This document shows, one piece after another, positions 53,785 through 62,605 of a stretch of 64,000 nt of DNA. Origin of the DNA: a bacterium (GTDB lineage: Bacteria; Acidobacteriota; Thermoanaerobaculia; Multivoradales; J023); contig JAAELT010000018.1 of assembly GCA_024226315.1 (NCBI GenBank), positions 1 to 64,000 on the forward strand, read 5' to 3'. A program made the position numbers and the translations under genes. The first letter of the stretch is position 1, and each line of letters opens with the position of its first letter. The notes under the pieces were generated by a model. That model worked only from the letters and a program-made list of their open reading frames with translations, searched no databases and had not been told where the DNA came from.

Positions 53785-53834
53785 AGTCACTTTCCGCAGC
53801 CACCGACCCTGAATCTCACACATCTGGAGATGAC

Positions 53835-55499
53835 ATGCCGAGTTTAAAAGTGGAAAGGGGCAAAGTGCCCGATCGCATCTTAGCGCTCAGCAAGAGCCCA
53901 TTCACGATAGGCGAGGATATTGCAAATGATCTTAGCGTTAAAGACCACAGACTCTCTCAGCGACACGCGATTATTACTTATCGCCGAGGCACACACTATC
54001 TGTTGGACCTAGAGAGCAATGCTCGAACACACATTAACGACGCGGCCGTAAGACGCGAAACGGCGCTAAAGAGCGGTGACAAGATAACTCTGGGAGACCT
54101 TGAGGTCCGGTTCCTCGATCCGATCACTCGCCTGACCGTTGCCGAGTCGCCGCCACCCATTTCAAGCGTGTCGACGGTGGCAATTGGCAGTGACAAACTG
54201 GTTCTTGCTCGATACCAGGGGATGTCCGATGACGGATTTGCCGACCACATTGGCACGGATATAAGTGCACTTTTCCCTGCGCTTAGTGAGGTTGCCGCAG
54301 CCTTGATCTCAGACTATGAACTTGATGACCTAGGGGAGCTGCTTCTCGATTTAGTGCTGCGCGTTGTTCCTGCAGAACGAGCCGCCCTACTTCTGCGTAT
54401 CTCTTGGGGCAGGGAAGAGCATGCCGATGGCCTGAAGGTGCAGGCTACGAGAGGCTTTGAGGACAACGCTGAAATTACGATTAGCCGGACAATTATCCGC
54501 GAGGTGTGCGATAACAAGAAAGCGATACTCACACTCGACGCTCAAGCCGACTTGCGGTTCAGGAAGTCTCCCAGCATTCTGTTCGAAGGTATTGGATCTA
54601 TTATTTGTGTTCCACTGTGGAACAATCAAGAAGTAATGGGCATGATTTATCTTGACACGAGCACTCCTGGTCATTCATTTACAAAGAGCAATCTTCGCTT
54701 AAGCGGCTTCATTGCCAATATGGCCGCAATCAAAATCGACAACACATTGTTGCTCGCCGATAGGATGGACAAAAAGAGAATAGAAGACCAGCTTGCCGTC
54801 GGCGCTGAAATACAGCGCAAGCTGCTCCCACAAAACCTTCCAGCAATTGATGGGTACGAAATAAGCGGCACCAGCGAGTCGTGCTTCGAAGTCGGGGGTG
54901 ACTACTATGATTTTATCGAGAAGGGAGACGGCTCACTTGCAGTAGTGATTGCGGATATTTCTGGCAAAGGAATCGGCGCAGCACTCCTCATGGCTGCCCT
55001 ACAAGCCTCCGTTAGAGCCCTGATTTTTTCATCTTCCAGTCCGGCCGAGCTGGCGGAGCAACTGAATCGCGTGCTGCTCGAGAATTCCACGTCGAATCGT
55101 TTCGCGACAATGTTTTACGCCGAGATTGATACGGAGAGTCACGCAATTGAATACGTGAATTGTGGCCACAATCCCGTTCTTCTTGCCGGATCCGGAGCAA
55201 CAGAGCTTTTGCAATCTACAGGCCCAGTAATCGGCTTACTGGAAGATGCTCGCTTCGGTAACGGACTAGGCCAGCTAGAACCTGGCGGTCTTATGCTTCT
55301 CTATACCGACGGCATCGTAGAGTTGACCAACGAGCAAGGCGAGGAATATGGAGGAGCTCGTTTAATCAGTCATCTAGAGGCCAATCGCACTTGCGGCGGC
55401 AGACGTATTATTCAAGCGATTCGTGATTCCATGGATCTATTCAGCCATTCGGACAGGCTCAGCGATGACACTACGCTGGTCGTCATAAAGCGTTGTTAG
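53835..55499 (+). CDS. FHA-GAF-PP2C (SpoIIE/RsbU-type) phosphatase
   Basis: A 554-residue phosphatase. FHA domain about 20-95 (FTIGEDIANDLSVKDHRLSQ; the S-R-H pattern for phosphothreonine binding is kept). GAF domain about 155-305. PP2C/SpoIIE domain about 325-552 with the metal-binding acidic residues in VGGDYYDF, IADISGKGIGAALLM, LLYTDGIVEL and LSDDTTLVVIK. GGAGATGAC precedes the ATG. FHA recognises phospho-Thr and PP2C removes phosphate, so it fits as the counterpart of the island kinase. Confidence 0.9.
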   Translation: MPSLKVERGKVPDRILALSKSPFTIGEDIANDLSVKDHRLSQRHAIITYRRGTHYLLDLESNARTHINDAAVRRETALKSGDKITLGDLEVRFLDPITRLTVAESPPPISSVSTVAIGSDKLVLARYQGMSDDGFADHIGTDISALFPALSEVAAALISDYELDDLGELLLDLVLRVVPAERAALLLRISWGREEHADGLKVQATRGFEDNAEITISRTIIREVCDNKKAILTLDAQADLRFRKSPSILFEGIGSIICVPLWNNQEVMGMIYLDTSTPGHSFTKSNLRLSGFIANMAAIKIDNTLLLADRMDKKRIEDQLAVGAEIQRKLLPQNLPAIDGYEISGTSESCFEVGGDYYDFIEKGDGSLAVVIADISGKGIGAALLMAALQASVRALIFSSSSPAELAEQLNRVLLENSTSNRFATMFYAEIDTESHAIEYVNCGHNPVLLAGSGATELLQSTGPVIGLLEDARFGNGLGQLEPGGLMLLYTDGIVELTNEQGEEYGGARLISHLEANRTCGGRRIIQAIRDSMDLFSHSDRLSDDTTLVVIKRC

Positions 55500-55708
55500 T
55501 GGAGCATCGTTCTTTGTTATCATGAGTGATTGTCGACATCTCGGCCGGCGGTCGCATCCAAGCACCTGGGAATTGGCAACTTCCAAGGCAGCAATGCCTA
55601 CAGCCCGCCCACGTACTGTTTGTCTTGAGAACTAGCTAACCTAGCTTCAGTAGTTGGACTTCTTTCCCGTTCAGCACTGGATCGGCTACTTCCGTTCAGC
55701 ACCGAGTC

Positions 55709-55735
55709 GTCTACCTCCATGGTCTAGTCCTTGAT
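55709..55735 (+). repeat. right copy of valS junction repeat (possible attR)
   Basis: Begins GTCTACCTCCATGGTCTAGT; 25 of 27 bases match 47718-47744. Just upstream a short direct repeat (CCGTTCAGCAC near 55665-55703) resembles the valS sequence expected here, so the true junction may lie up to 20 bases further left. Confidence 0.6.
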
Positions 55736-56809
55736 CGCGACGGCGACAAGATGTCGAAGTCGAAGCCCGAGACCTGTGTCGACCCCATGGATACGATCGA
55801 GGAGTACGGCGCCGACATCATGCGCCTGGCGCTCCTGGTCGGAAACGCCCCAGGCAAGGATCTGAAGCTCGGCAAGGAGCGCCTGGTCGGCGGCAAACGC
55901 CTGATCAACAAAATCTGGAACGCCGCCAAGCTGGCCGACGCGACGGTCGCCCGCATCGCGCCCGAGCGCGACCGCATAACGCTGGCTCCTGGAGACGTTA
56001 CCCACCCGGTCAACCGCTGGATGCTCTCCCGCTTGCGGAGCGTGGTGCAGCGGACCACCCGGCGTCTCGAGGACTACTACTTCGGCGACGCGGCCGAGAT
56101 CGTGCGCCAGTCGTTCTGGGGCGAGCTGTGCGATTTCTACCTGGAAGCCATCAAGGTCGAGCCGCTTTCGCAGCTCGAAGAGACGGCGGAGGTGCTGCAC
56201 CACACCTTCATGGCCTACCTGAAGCTGTGGCACCCGTTCCTGCCATTCGTCAGCGAGGTGCTGTGGGGCGAGCTGGGCGGCTCGGGCATGCTGATCCACG
56301 CCTCCTGGCCCACCGCCGACGACGCCCACGCCTTCGAAGAGGACGCCGAAGACGTCGAGGCGGTGGTGCGCCTGGTGGCCGCGGTGCGCGGCATCCGCGC
56401 CGAGCAGGGCATCGAACCGGGCGCCAAGGTGGAGGTCGAGGTCCACCCCAAGGGCCATGCCGAGGCATTCGAGGCCAGCCGCTCGATCATCGCGCGCCTG
56501 GTGCGGGCCGAGGAGATGCACTTCGCGCCCGTCGGCTCGACCGCGCCGGCCGGCGCCACCGTCGCCGTCGACCCCTCCTTCGAGGTCGCCGTACGCCTGG
56601 GCGAGACCGATCGCGAGGCCGAAAAGGCCCGCCTCGAAAAGCAGCTCGAAGAAGCCCGCCGCCACCTCGGCGGGCTCGAGAAGCGCCTCGCCAACGAGAA
56701 CTTCGTCACCCGCGCCAAGCCCGAAGCCGTGGAGAAGACCCGTGCCGACGCCGAGAAGCAGCGGACGACAGTGGCGTCGATCGAGGAACGGTTGGCGAAG
56801 ATGAGGTGA
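55709..56809 (+). pseudogene. valS: displaced 3' fragment of valS
   Basis: A 366-codon open frame corresponding to the last 40 percent of valyl-tRNA synthetase, from VYLHGLVLD through the KMSKS loop (here the canonical KMSKSKPE), the anticodon domain and the C-terminal coiled coil. By eye roughly four of five residues match the 3' part of the intact valS, while its codon use fits the surrounding chromosome better. There is no HIGH half and no visible promoter or Shine-Dalgarno, so it should not yield active enzyme. It is the likely original valS end. Confidence 0.88.
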
Positions 56810-56839
56810 GGTCTGGCGCCGTGATAGGCTCCTCACGCG

Positions 56840-57061
56840 ATGCGCGACTTCGACTTCACCGTAGTCATCGAGAAGGACGAGGACGGACGGTTCCTGGCGA
56901 TCTGTCCGGGACTGCAGGGATGCTATACCGAAGGTGAAACCGAGGCGGAGGCGCGAAGCCTGGTCGAGGACGCGATCCGCCTCCACGTCGAGGATCGGCT
57001 GGAAAGAGGTGAGCCGATCTACGAGGAAGTGGCTGTCTCCCAGGTGAAAGTCGCGGTGTGA
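56840..57061 (+). CDS. hicB: HicB-type antitoxin
   Basis: A 73-residue antitoxin with the partial RNase-H-like HicB fold: FDFTVVIEKDEDGRFLAICP, then GCYTEGETEAEARSLVEDAI. There is no separate DNA-binding domain, as in short HicB proteins. The TGA overlaps the GTG of hicA (GTGA). It starts 30 bases after the valS fragment. Confidence 0.9.
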   Translation: MRDFDFTVVIEKDEDGRFLAICPGLQGCYTEGETEAEARSLVEDAIRLHVEDRLERGEPIYEEVAVSQVKVAV

Positions 57062-57279
57062 GCCCGCGTCTACCGACGTTCACAGCACGCCAGGTCGTTC
57101 GAGCTCTCGAGAGAGGAGGCTTCGAGCGAGTCCGACAGAGCGGCAGTCACGCGATTTTCCGCCATGACGATGGCCGCCGGGTCACGGTGCCAATCCACAA
57201 GGGGCGCGATCTCGGCCGCGGCCTGCTCAGACAGATCATGCGTGATGCCGGTCTCTCAGTAGAAGATCTCCGCGGCTGA
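57058..57279 (+). CDS. hicA: HicA-type mRNA interferase toxin
   Basis: A 73-residue toxin with a double-stranded-RNA-binding-like fold: TARQVVRALERGGFERVRQS and the catalytic His in GSHAIFRHDDGRRVTVPIHK, then GLLRQIMRDAGLS. Order antitoxin-toxin is reversed from the classical hicAB. GTG start within GTGA. The stop lies six bases from the convergent secF stop. Confidence 0.92.
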   Translation: MSPRLPTFTARQVVRALERGGFERVRQSGSHAIFRHDDGRRVTVPIHKGRDLGRGLLRQIMRDAGLSVEDLRG

Positions 57280-57285
57280 TCTCGG

Positions 57286-58458
57286 CTAGCTCCGCCTCTT
57301 CATCTTCGCGTCGCGCCCGAAGTACTTCTCCCACATCAGGGCGAAGGGGCTGGCCACGAAGATCGAGGAGTAGGTGCCGATGATCACGCCGATCAGCAGC
57401 ACGAACGCGAACCCTCGGATCACCTCACCGCCGAAGAAGAACAGGCACGCCACCACCAGCAGCGTCGTGCCGGAGGTCAGGATGGTGCGCGACAGCGTCT
57501 GGTTGAGGCTGTGGTTCATGACCTCGATCAGGGGCTTGCTGCGGGAGCGCCGCATGTTCTCTCTCACGCGGTCGAAGATGACCACCGTGTCGTTGACCGA
57601 GTACCCGACCAGGGTGAGGAAGGCGGCGATGGTCGGCAGATTGAACTCGTAGTTCAACAGCGCGTAGAGCCCGAGCGTGATCAGGAAGTCGTGGAACACC
57701 GCGACCAGGGCGCCGATACCGAAACGCAGCTCGAAGCGGAACCAGATGTAGAGCAGCATGACGCCCAACGACATCACCACCGCCAACACGCCCTTGGTGC
57801 GCAGCTCCGATCCGATCTGGGGACCGACGTTCTCGTTCGACAGCACATTGTAGGCGCCGAAGAAGGCCTTCTCCTTGAGCGCGGTCAGGCTCTCTTCGCT
57901 GAGACCCGGGACGCCGGCGAGCTGATCCCAGGAACCGAAGATCGCCAGGCTGTGGCGTTGGTCGAGAACCGCCTGGGCGACCCCGGCGTAGTGGTCACGG
58001 GCTTCGATCTCGTCACTGAGGACACGGTCGTCCGGATCCGCCTCGTAGAGCAGGGTTGCGAGGGCATCGGCGCCCCGCTGGTTGAGATCGAACCGGCCTG
58101 CGGCGTCGCTGTTCAAGTCGCTCTCTAGAGCGGCCGTCAGGGCTTCGCTGCTACCTTCCTCGCTGTCTTCCACCACCGGCGTCTTGATCAGGAACTCACG
58201 CCGCTCCTCTTCCCCGTAACGCTGGATCTGGGCCTCGCGCAGGCCGGCGTTCTCGAGTGTCCGGCGCAGCAGGTCGACATCGCCGTCGTCGCGCAGCCGG
58301 AGCGTCAACTGGGTGCCGCCCGCGAAATCGATGCCGAGGTTGAGACCGGTGAGAAAGAACAGCTCGGCGCAAGCGATCACCAGCAGGAGAATCGACACCC
58401 AGATGAATACCTTGCGGTATTTCATGAAATCGATGTGGCTATCGGTCAGAAACTGCAT
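57286..58458 (-). CDS. secF: protein translocase subunit SecF
   Basis: Inner-membrane component that uses the proton gradient to help export through SecYEG. Six TM helices, the entry motif NLGIDFAGGTQL, and RVRENMRR/TVVIFDRVRE in the TM4-TM5 region are present. At 390 residues it is about 70 longer than usual; the extra sequence lies in the periplasmic P1 domain between TM1 and TM2 (about residues 100-215). It follows secD by 44 bases. Confidence 0.95.
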   Translation of the reverse strand: MQFLTDSHIDFMKYRKVFIWVSILLLVIACAELFFLTGLNLGIDFAGGTQLTLRLRDDGDVDLLRRTLENAGLREAQIQRYGEEERREFLIKTPVVEDSEEGSSEALTAALESDLNSDAAGRFDLNQRGADALATLLYEADPDDRVLSDEIEARDHYAGVAQAVLDQRHSLAIFGSWDQLAGVPGLSEESLTALKEKAFFGAYNVLSNENVGPQIGSELRTKGVLAVVMSLGVMLLYIWFRFELRFGIGALVAVFHDFLITLGLYALLNYEFNLPTIAAFLTLVGYSVNDTVVIFDRVRENMRRSRSKPLIEVMNHSLNQTLSRTILTSGTTLLVVACLFFFGGEVIRGFAFVLLIGVIIGTYSSIFVASPFALMWEKYFGRDAKMKRRS

Positions 58459-58502
58459 TTCAGCTCCTAGAAATCAGTCCGGAAGGCGCGCGGTGCGATT
58501 CT

Positions 58503-60059
58503 TCAGATCGACAGCTTGTCGATCCGCTGGTGGCGCGAGGTGTAGAAGTCGAACAGCCAGCGGCTGATGAAGACGGCGGTGAACAGCGACGCGGCGATGC
58601 CCACCGAGAGCGTGACCGCGAAGCCCTGAATCGGACCGGTGCCGAACATGAACAGGAAGACCGCCGCGATCATGGTGGTGAAGTTGGCGTCGAAGATCGA
58701 CGACCAGGCCTTGCTGAAGCCGGAGGAGATCGCCGACTTGACCGTGCGCCCCGCGCGCAGCTCCTCGCGGACGCGCTCGAAGATCAGCACGTTGGCGTCG
58801 ACCGCCATGCCGATGGTCAACACGATGCCGGCGATTCCGGGCAGGGTCAGGGTGGCGCCGAAGATCGACAGCACGCCGAACACCAGGACGATGTTGAGGG
58901 TCAGCGCCAGAACCGCGTTGAGGCCGGTCCGGCGGTAGACCACCAGCATGGTGAGGATGACCAGCACGCCGCCAATCAGCGCTGCCTTGGTGCCTTTCTC
59001 GATCGAGTCCTGGCCAAGGGTTGGGCCGACCGTGCGCTCTTCGAGGTTGGTCAGACCCGCTGGCAGCGCACCCGAACGCAGTACGGTGGACAAGTCCTCA
59101 GCCTCCTGGACCGTGAAGTTGCCGTGGATCACGCCTTGTGTGGTGATCCGGGCCTGGATACTCGGCGCCGAGATGACCTTGCCGTCGAGCACGATGGCCA
59201 GGCCGCGGCCGATGTTGTCGCCCGTGACGTCGCCGAATTTCTTGCCACCTTCGCTGGTCAGGCTGAAGGTCACCGTCGGCTCGCCGAAGTCGCCGGGCGA
59301 AGGGCGCGCGTTTTTGAGGTCGCGGCCGGTGATCACCTGCCGCTTCTCGAGGATCCAGTATTGCTGGCCGACGACGTTCTTGTTCTCGTCGCGTTCATCT
59401 TCCGCCATGACCTCGTGCCGATCGCCGTCGCCTCGGGTCGCATCGAGCGCCTGCTTCTCGCTGCCGTAGGGGCCGGTGCCGGCCTTGACCAATCGGAACT
59501 CGAGAAACGCCGTGTTCTTGATCAGCCGGCGAATGCGGTCCGGGTCGTCGACCCCTGGAAGCTGCACCACGATACGTTCGGAGTCGAGCCCCTCGCGGTG
59601 GATGATCGGCTCGGCGACACCGAACTGGTCGACACGGTTACGGATCGTCTCGCGGGCCTGGTTGACCGCCAGCTCACGGATATTCCGGATTTCCTGGCCG
59701 GTGAGTTCGAGCTGCAGGCGATCCCCCAGCCGACGCATGGTCCAGATTTCGCTGACCATGTCCTCCACGAAGTCGTCCCGGTCGTCTGGCACGCCCCGGA
59801 TCTCGAAGGCCGAGTCGCCGGTGCGTTTGATGTCGACGCCGGTGATCCCGGCCTCTTCCAGGCCCCGCTGGATATCAGCCATGGCGTTGTTGGTCTCCGA
59901 GCGGATCGCGTCGTCGGTCTGGACCTGCAGCACCATGTGCATGCCGCCCTGCAGATCCAGGCCATAGTGGATCTTGTCCTCCGGAGGATAGGCGCTGAAG
60001 GCTGCCGCCACCACGACGGCGATGATGACGATGAAGCGGTAGAGCAGGCTACGGTCCAT
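58503..60059 (-). CDS. secD: protein translocase subunit SecD
   Basis: Partner of SecF; 518 residues. TM1, then YGLDLQGGMHMVLQV, a large periplasmic domain with P1 base and head, then TM2-TM6 with AVDANVLIFERVREELRAG (the conserved proton-path Asp). ATG 60059 abuts the yajC stop with no gap, so the two are coupled. Confidence 0.96.
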   Translation of the reverse strand: MDRSLLYRFIVIIAVVVAAAFSAYPPEDKIHYGLDLQGGMHMVLQVQTDDAIRSETNNAMADIQRGLEEAGITGVDIKRTGDSAFEIRGVPDDRDDFVEDMVSEIWTMRRLGDRLQLELTGQEIRNIRELAVNQARETIRNRVDQFGVAEPIIHREGLDSERIVVQLPGVDDPDRIRRLIKNTAFLEFRLVKAGTGPYGSEKQALDATRGDGDRHEVMAEDERDENKNVVGQQYWILEKRQVITGRDLKNARPSPGDFGEPTVTFSLTSEGGKKFGDVTGDNIGRGLAIVLDGKVISAPSIQARITTQGVIHGNFTVQEAEDLSTVLRSGALPAGLTNLEERTVGPTLGQDSIEKGTKAALIGGVLVILTMLVVYRRTGLNAVLALTLNIVLVFGVLSIFGATLTLPGIAGIVLTIGMAVDANVLIFERVREELRAGRTVKSAISSGFSKAWSSIFDANFTTMIAAVFLFMFGTGPIQGFAVTLSVGIAASLFTAVFISRWLFDFYTSRHQRIDKLSI

Positions 60060-60386
60060 TTACTTGGCTCCCTTGTCTTCTGGAGATCCTTCGAGTCCCG
60101 CGATCGCCCGCTTGGCGACCTTCACCTTGACGTTGTCACCCAGCTTGAGGATCACGGTGTGGCTGTCGGGCTCGGCCTTGACCACCTCACCGTAGAGGCC
60201 GCCGTTGGTCACCACCCGGTCACCCTTCTTGAGCGAGACGACCAGCTGCTCGAGCGCCTTCTTCTGCTTGCGGATCGGCATCCACATGACGAAGTAGAAG
60301 ACCAGAAAGATGAGTACGAGCGGCATCAGTTGCAGGATGGGCGAAGGCCCTTGTTGAGCTGCCGCGACCAGCAGGTGAGTCGTCAT
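60060..60386 (-). CDS. yajC: preprotein translocase accessory subunit YajC
   Basis: A 108-residue single-TM protein (helix about 18-36, LMPLVLIFLVFYFVMWMPIR) with the family motif KGDRVVTNGGLYGEVV. It binds SecDF. First of the yajC-secD-secF set, about 170 bases downstream of tgt. Confidence 0.95.
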   Translation of the reverse strand: MTTHLLVAAAQQGPSPILQLMPLVLIFLVFYFVMWMPIRKQKKALEQLVVSLKKGDRVVTNGGLYGEVVKAEPDSHTVILKLGDNVKVKVAKRAIAGLEGSPEDKGAK

Positions 60387-60555
60387 TTTGGTCGTTCCTC
60401 TTCAGTCTCGGCAGGCCCGGCGGGGGCTGAGCCGCCGGAGACTTGCACGAAGGCTGGGGGCTCCTGGTCTGTTATCGGGTGCGGGTTTACTGCCACGAAA
60501 CCCTGAACGGGCTTCAAGCAGGCCTCTTCGGGATTCGAGGCCCACCAGGTGTCAG

Positions 60556-61719
60556 CTAGCGGGCCGCTCTCGGACGGCGGGGCGGGGCGGCGAGCGGTGT
60601 CGCTGGGGAGCCTCCGTCAGCGTAACAGTCGGTCAACTCTTGCGCGAAATCCGTGAGCGTTCCAAGCTCGACACACTCTCGCAGATCGGCCATAAAGTCA
60701 AGATAGTACCGGACGTTGTGGATCGTCGCCAGCACCGGACCCGTCAGCTCGCCCGCCCGGATCAGGTGGTGCAGGAGAGCACGGCTCTGCCGAGTACACA
60801 GCGGACAGGAACAACGTTCGTCCACCGGCCGGGGGTCGTCGCGAAAACGGGCGTTCTTGATCCTGAGCACTCCCCGGCGGGTGAACAGCACGCCGTGGCG
60901 CGCGTTGCGCGCCGGCAATACGCAATCGAAGAGATCGACGCCATGGCTGACCGCGTGCAGCAGATCGAGAGGCGTGCCCAGGCCCATCAGGTATCGGGGC
61001 TTGTCGGCGGGCAGCTCGGGGGCCGTCCACTCGACCACCGCCCGCCGCATCTCCGTGCCTTCCCCCACGCTCACCCCGCCGATGGCGTAGGCTGGGAAAT
61101 CGAGGGCGCGCAGACTCGCCACCGCGCGCCGGCGCAGGTCACGGTAGCCGCTGCCTTGCACGATGCCGAACAGCGCCCCCGGGCCGTCCTCGATCCACGC
61201 TCGGCGCGCCAGCTCGGCCCAACGCGTGGTCAGCTCGAGCGAGGTCTCGGCGTCCGCCTCGGAGATCGGCCACGGCGGACACTCGTCGAGCGTCATCGCG
61301 AAATCGACCCCGAGGCGGCGCTGCGCCTCGACCACGCTTTCGGGAGTGAACCGCACGAGCGAGCCGTCCAAGTGCGAACGAAAGGTGACGCCGTCCGGAT
61401 CGAGGCGGCGCAGCCGCGCCAAGCTGAAGACCTGGTACCCGCCACTGTCCGTCAGAATCGGGCCACGCCAGCCGGTGAATCGGTGGATGCCCCCGAGACG
61501 TTCGATGACGTCGATTCCGGGCCGTAGGGTCAGGTGATAGAGGTTCGCCAGCATGACCGACGCACCTGCCGCTTCGAGCTCCTGAGCTGTCATTCCCTTC
61601 ACCGCCCCACGGGTGCCGACAGGCATGAAGGCCGGCGTCTCGACCGTGCCATGGGCGGTAAACAGGCGGCCTCTTCGCGCGGGGCCGGACGTCGCCAGGA
61701 TGTCGAACCTCAGATTCAT
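60556..61719 (-). CDS. tgt: tRNA-guanine transglycosylase
   Basis: Exchanges G34 of GUN-anticodon tRNAs for preQ1 in queuosine synthesis; 387 residues. Nucleophile and base-binding motifs are present: [10 protein letters not shown] (Asp), [25 protein letters not shown] (nucleophile Asp), and the zinc site CSCPLCTRQ with His (HHLIRAGE). The start ATG 61719 gives the usual N-terminus; no strong Shine-Dalgarno. The tgt-yajC-secDF order is ancient and common. Confidence 0.95.
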   Translation of the reverse strand: MNLRFDILATSGPARRGRLFTAHGTVETPAFMPVGTRGAVKGMTAQELEAAGASVMLANLYHLTLRPGIDVIERLGGIHRFTGWRGPILTDSGGYQVFSLARLRRLDPDGVTFRSHLDGSLVRFTPESVVEAQRRLGVDFAMTLDECPPWPISEADAETSLELTTRWAELARRAWIEDGPGALFGIVQGSGYRDLRRRAVASLRALDFPAYAIGGVSVGEGTEMRRAVVEWTAPELPADKPRYLMGLGTPLDLLHAVSHGVDLFDCVLPARNARHGVLFTRRGVLRIKNARFRDDPRPVDERCSCPLCTRQSRALLHHLIRAGELTGPVLATIHNVRYYLDFMADLRECVELGTLTDFAQELTDCYADGGSPATPLAAPPRRPRAAR

Positions 61720-61806
61720 GCGGCTATCATACTCACCCGCTTGACAGCCGCTTCGAGGCAATGCTACGTTCGCCGCCCCCCTCTGGACGTCCGGGAGGAT
61801 TCCACC

Positions 61807-61965
61807 ATGGCTGAGCTTAAGCTAGGTACCAAGCACGAGTGCTCGTCGTGCGGCACGAAATTCTATGACCTGGGCAAGCCGCGCCAGATCTGCCCGCAAT
61901 GCGGCACCGATCAGAAGACCCAGGAGGACAAGGAACCGCCGACAGGCACTGTCTCGAAGAAGTAG
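61807..61965 (+). CDS. FYDLN-type zinc-ribbon protein, tail cut by in-frame TAG
   Basis: A 52-residue product as read: [20 protein letters not shown] and CPQCG give a CxxC...CxxC zinc ribbon with the FYDL signature of the FYDLN_acid family. Family members carry an acidic tail; here the frame meets TAG (61963-61965) and then continues open for 33 codons to TGA at 62065-62067, encoding just such a tail (EEPTEPPDEADDGTGEDENE). So the gene appears interrupted by one nonsense codon, or read through it. GGGAGG precedes ATG 61807. Confidence 0.8.
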   Translation: MAELKLGTKHECSSCGTKFYDLGKPRQICPQCGTDQKTQEDKEPPTGTVSKK

Positions 61966-62092
61966 GCGACTGCGAAGCCGACGCCCGAAGAACCCACCGA
62001 GCCTCCCGACGAGGCCGACGACGGGACCGGCGAAGACGAGAACGAAGAGGAGAACGAAGACGACTGACGCCCGCAGAAACTGCGGCGATCTT

Positions 62093-62605
62093 CTGGCGTT
62101 TGGGCTCGGCGGCAACGTCGGCGACACCGAGACCGTCTTGCGTTGGGCGATCACTTGGCTCCGGCAACTCTTTGGATCCCTGAAAGTGGCTCCGCTCTAT
62201 CAGACAGCTCCCATCTCGCCCGTTCCTCAACCTGATTTCCTCAACACTGTCGCACTGACGAGCTTGCCGAAGACCGACACCCTGGACCCCTTGGAGGTGC
62301 TCGACCAGGTCAAGGCGCTCGAGCGGCTCGCCGGACGCCGGGAGGGCGAACGCGATGGGCCGCGCCCCCTGGATATCGACCTTCTTCTCTTCGGCGACCT
62401 GGTCAGGAACAGTTCGTCCGATCGCCGGTCGCGGGACTTGACCCTGCCACACCCCAGAATGCGGAGCCGCCGCTTCGTGCTGGCGCCCCTCGCCGATCTG
62501 GCACCCGCCCTACCACTGCCGCCGGACGGAGCCCTGGTCCGTGACCTGCTGGCCGCTCTCGGAGAAGAGCAGCAGGTGGAGAAACTCGACTGGGGTCGAG
62601 AGTGA
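62093..62605 (+). CDS. folK: 2-amino-4-hydroxy-6-hydroxymethyldihydropteridine diphosphokinase
   Basis: Folate-pathway HPPK. Motifs: FGLGGNVGDTETVL, APISPVPQPDFLNTVALT, RDGPRPLDIDLLLFGD (magnesium-binding Asp pair), TLPHPRMRSRRFVLAPLADL. No ATG, GTG or TTG lies in frame near the expected start: the family N-terminus (about five residues before GLGGN) corresponds to CTG 62093. The in-frame ATG at 61865 lies within the FYDLN gene and gives a basic non-family extension. The stop overlaps the next gene (TGATG). Confidence 0.85.
   Translation: MAFGLGGNVGDTETVLRWAITWLRQLFGSLKVAPLYQTAPISPVPQPDFLNTVALTSLPKTDTLDPLEVLDQVKALERLAGRREGERDGPRPLDIDLLLFGDLVRNSSSDRRSRDLTLPHPRMRSRRFVLAPLADLAPALPLPPDGALVRDLLAALGEEQQVEKLDWGRE

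Larger units (their letters stand above)
47718..55735. mobile_element. putative genomic island inserted in valS
   Basis: About 8 kb bounded by the 27-base junction repeats. It contains a complete valS 3' end (to 48815), then lower-GC DNA with a kinase, a small winged-helix-like protein, a membrane protein and a PP2C phosphatase, and ends where the displaced native valS 3' end resumes. Codon use in 47.75-55.5 kb is visibly more A/T-rich at third positions than both flanks. No integrase, transposase or relaxase is recognised, so it may be a decayed or satellite element, or have entered by homologous recombination through valS. Confidence 0.6.

Noticed and set aside
48816..55708. Integrase, transposase or relaxase in the valS island
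   Set aside because: All ORFs on both strands were inspected; none shows recombinase motifs.
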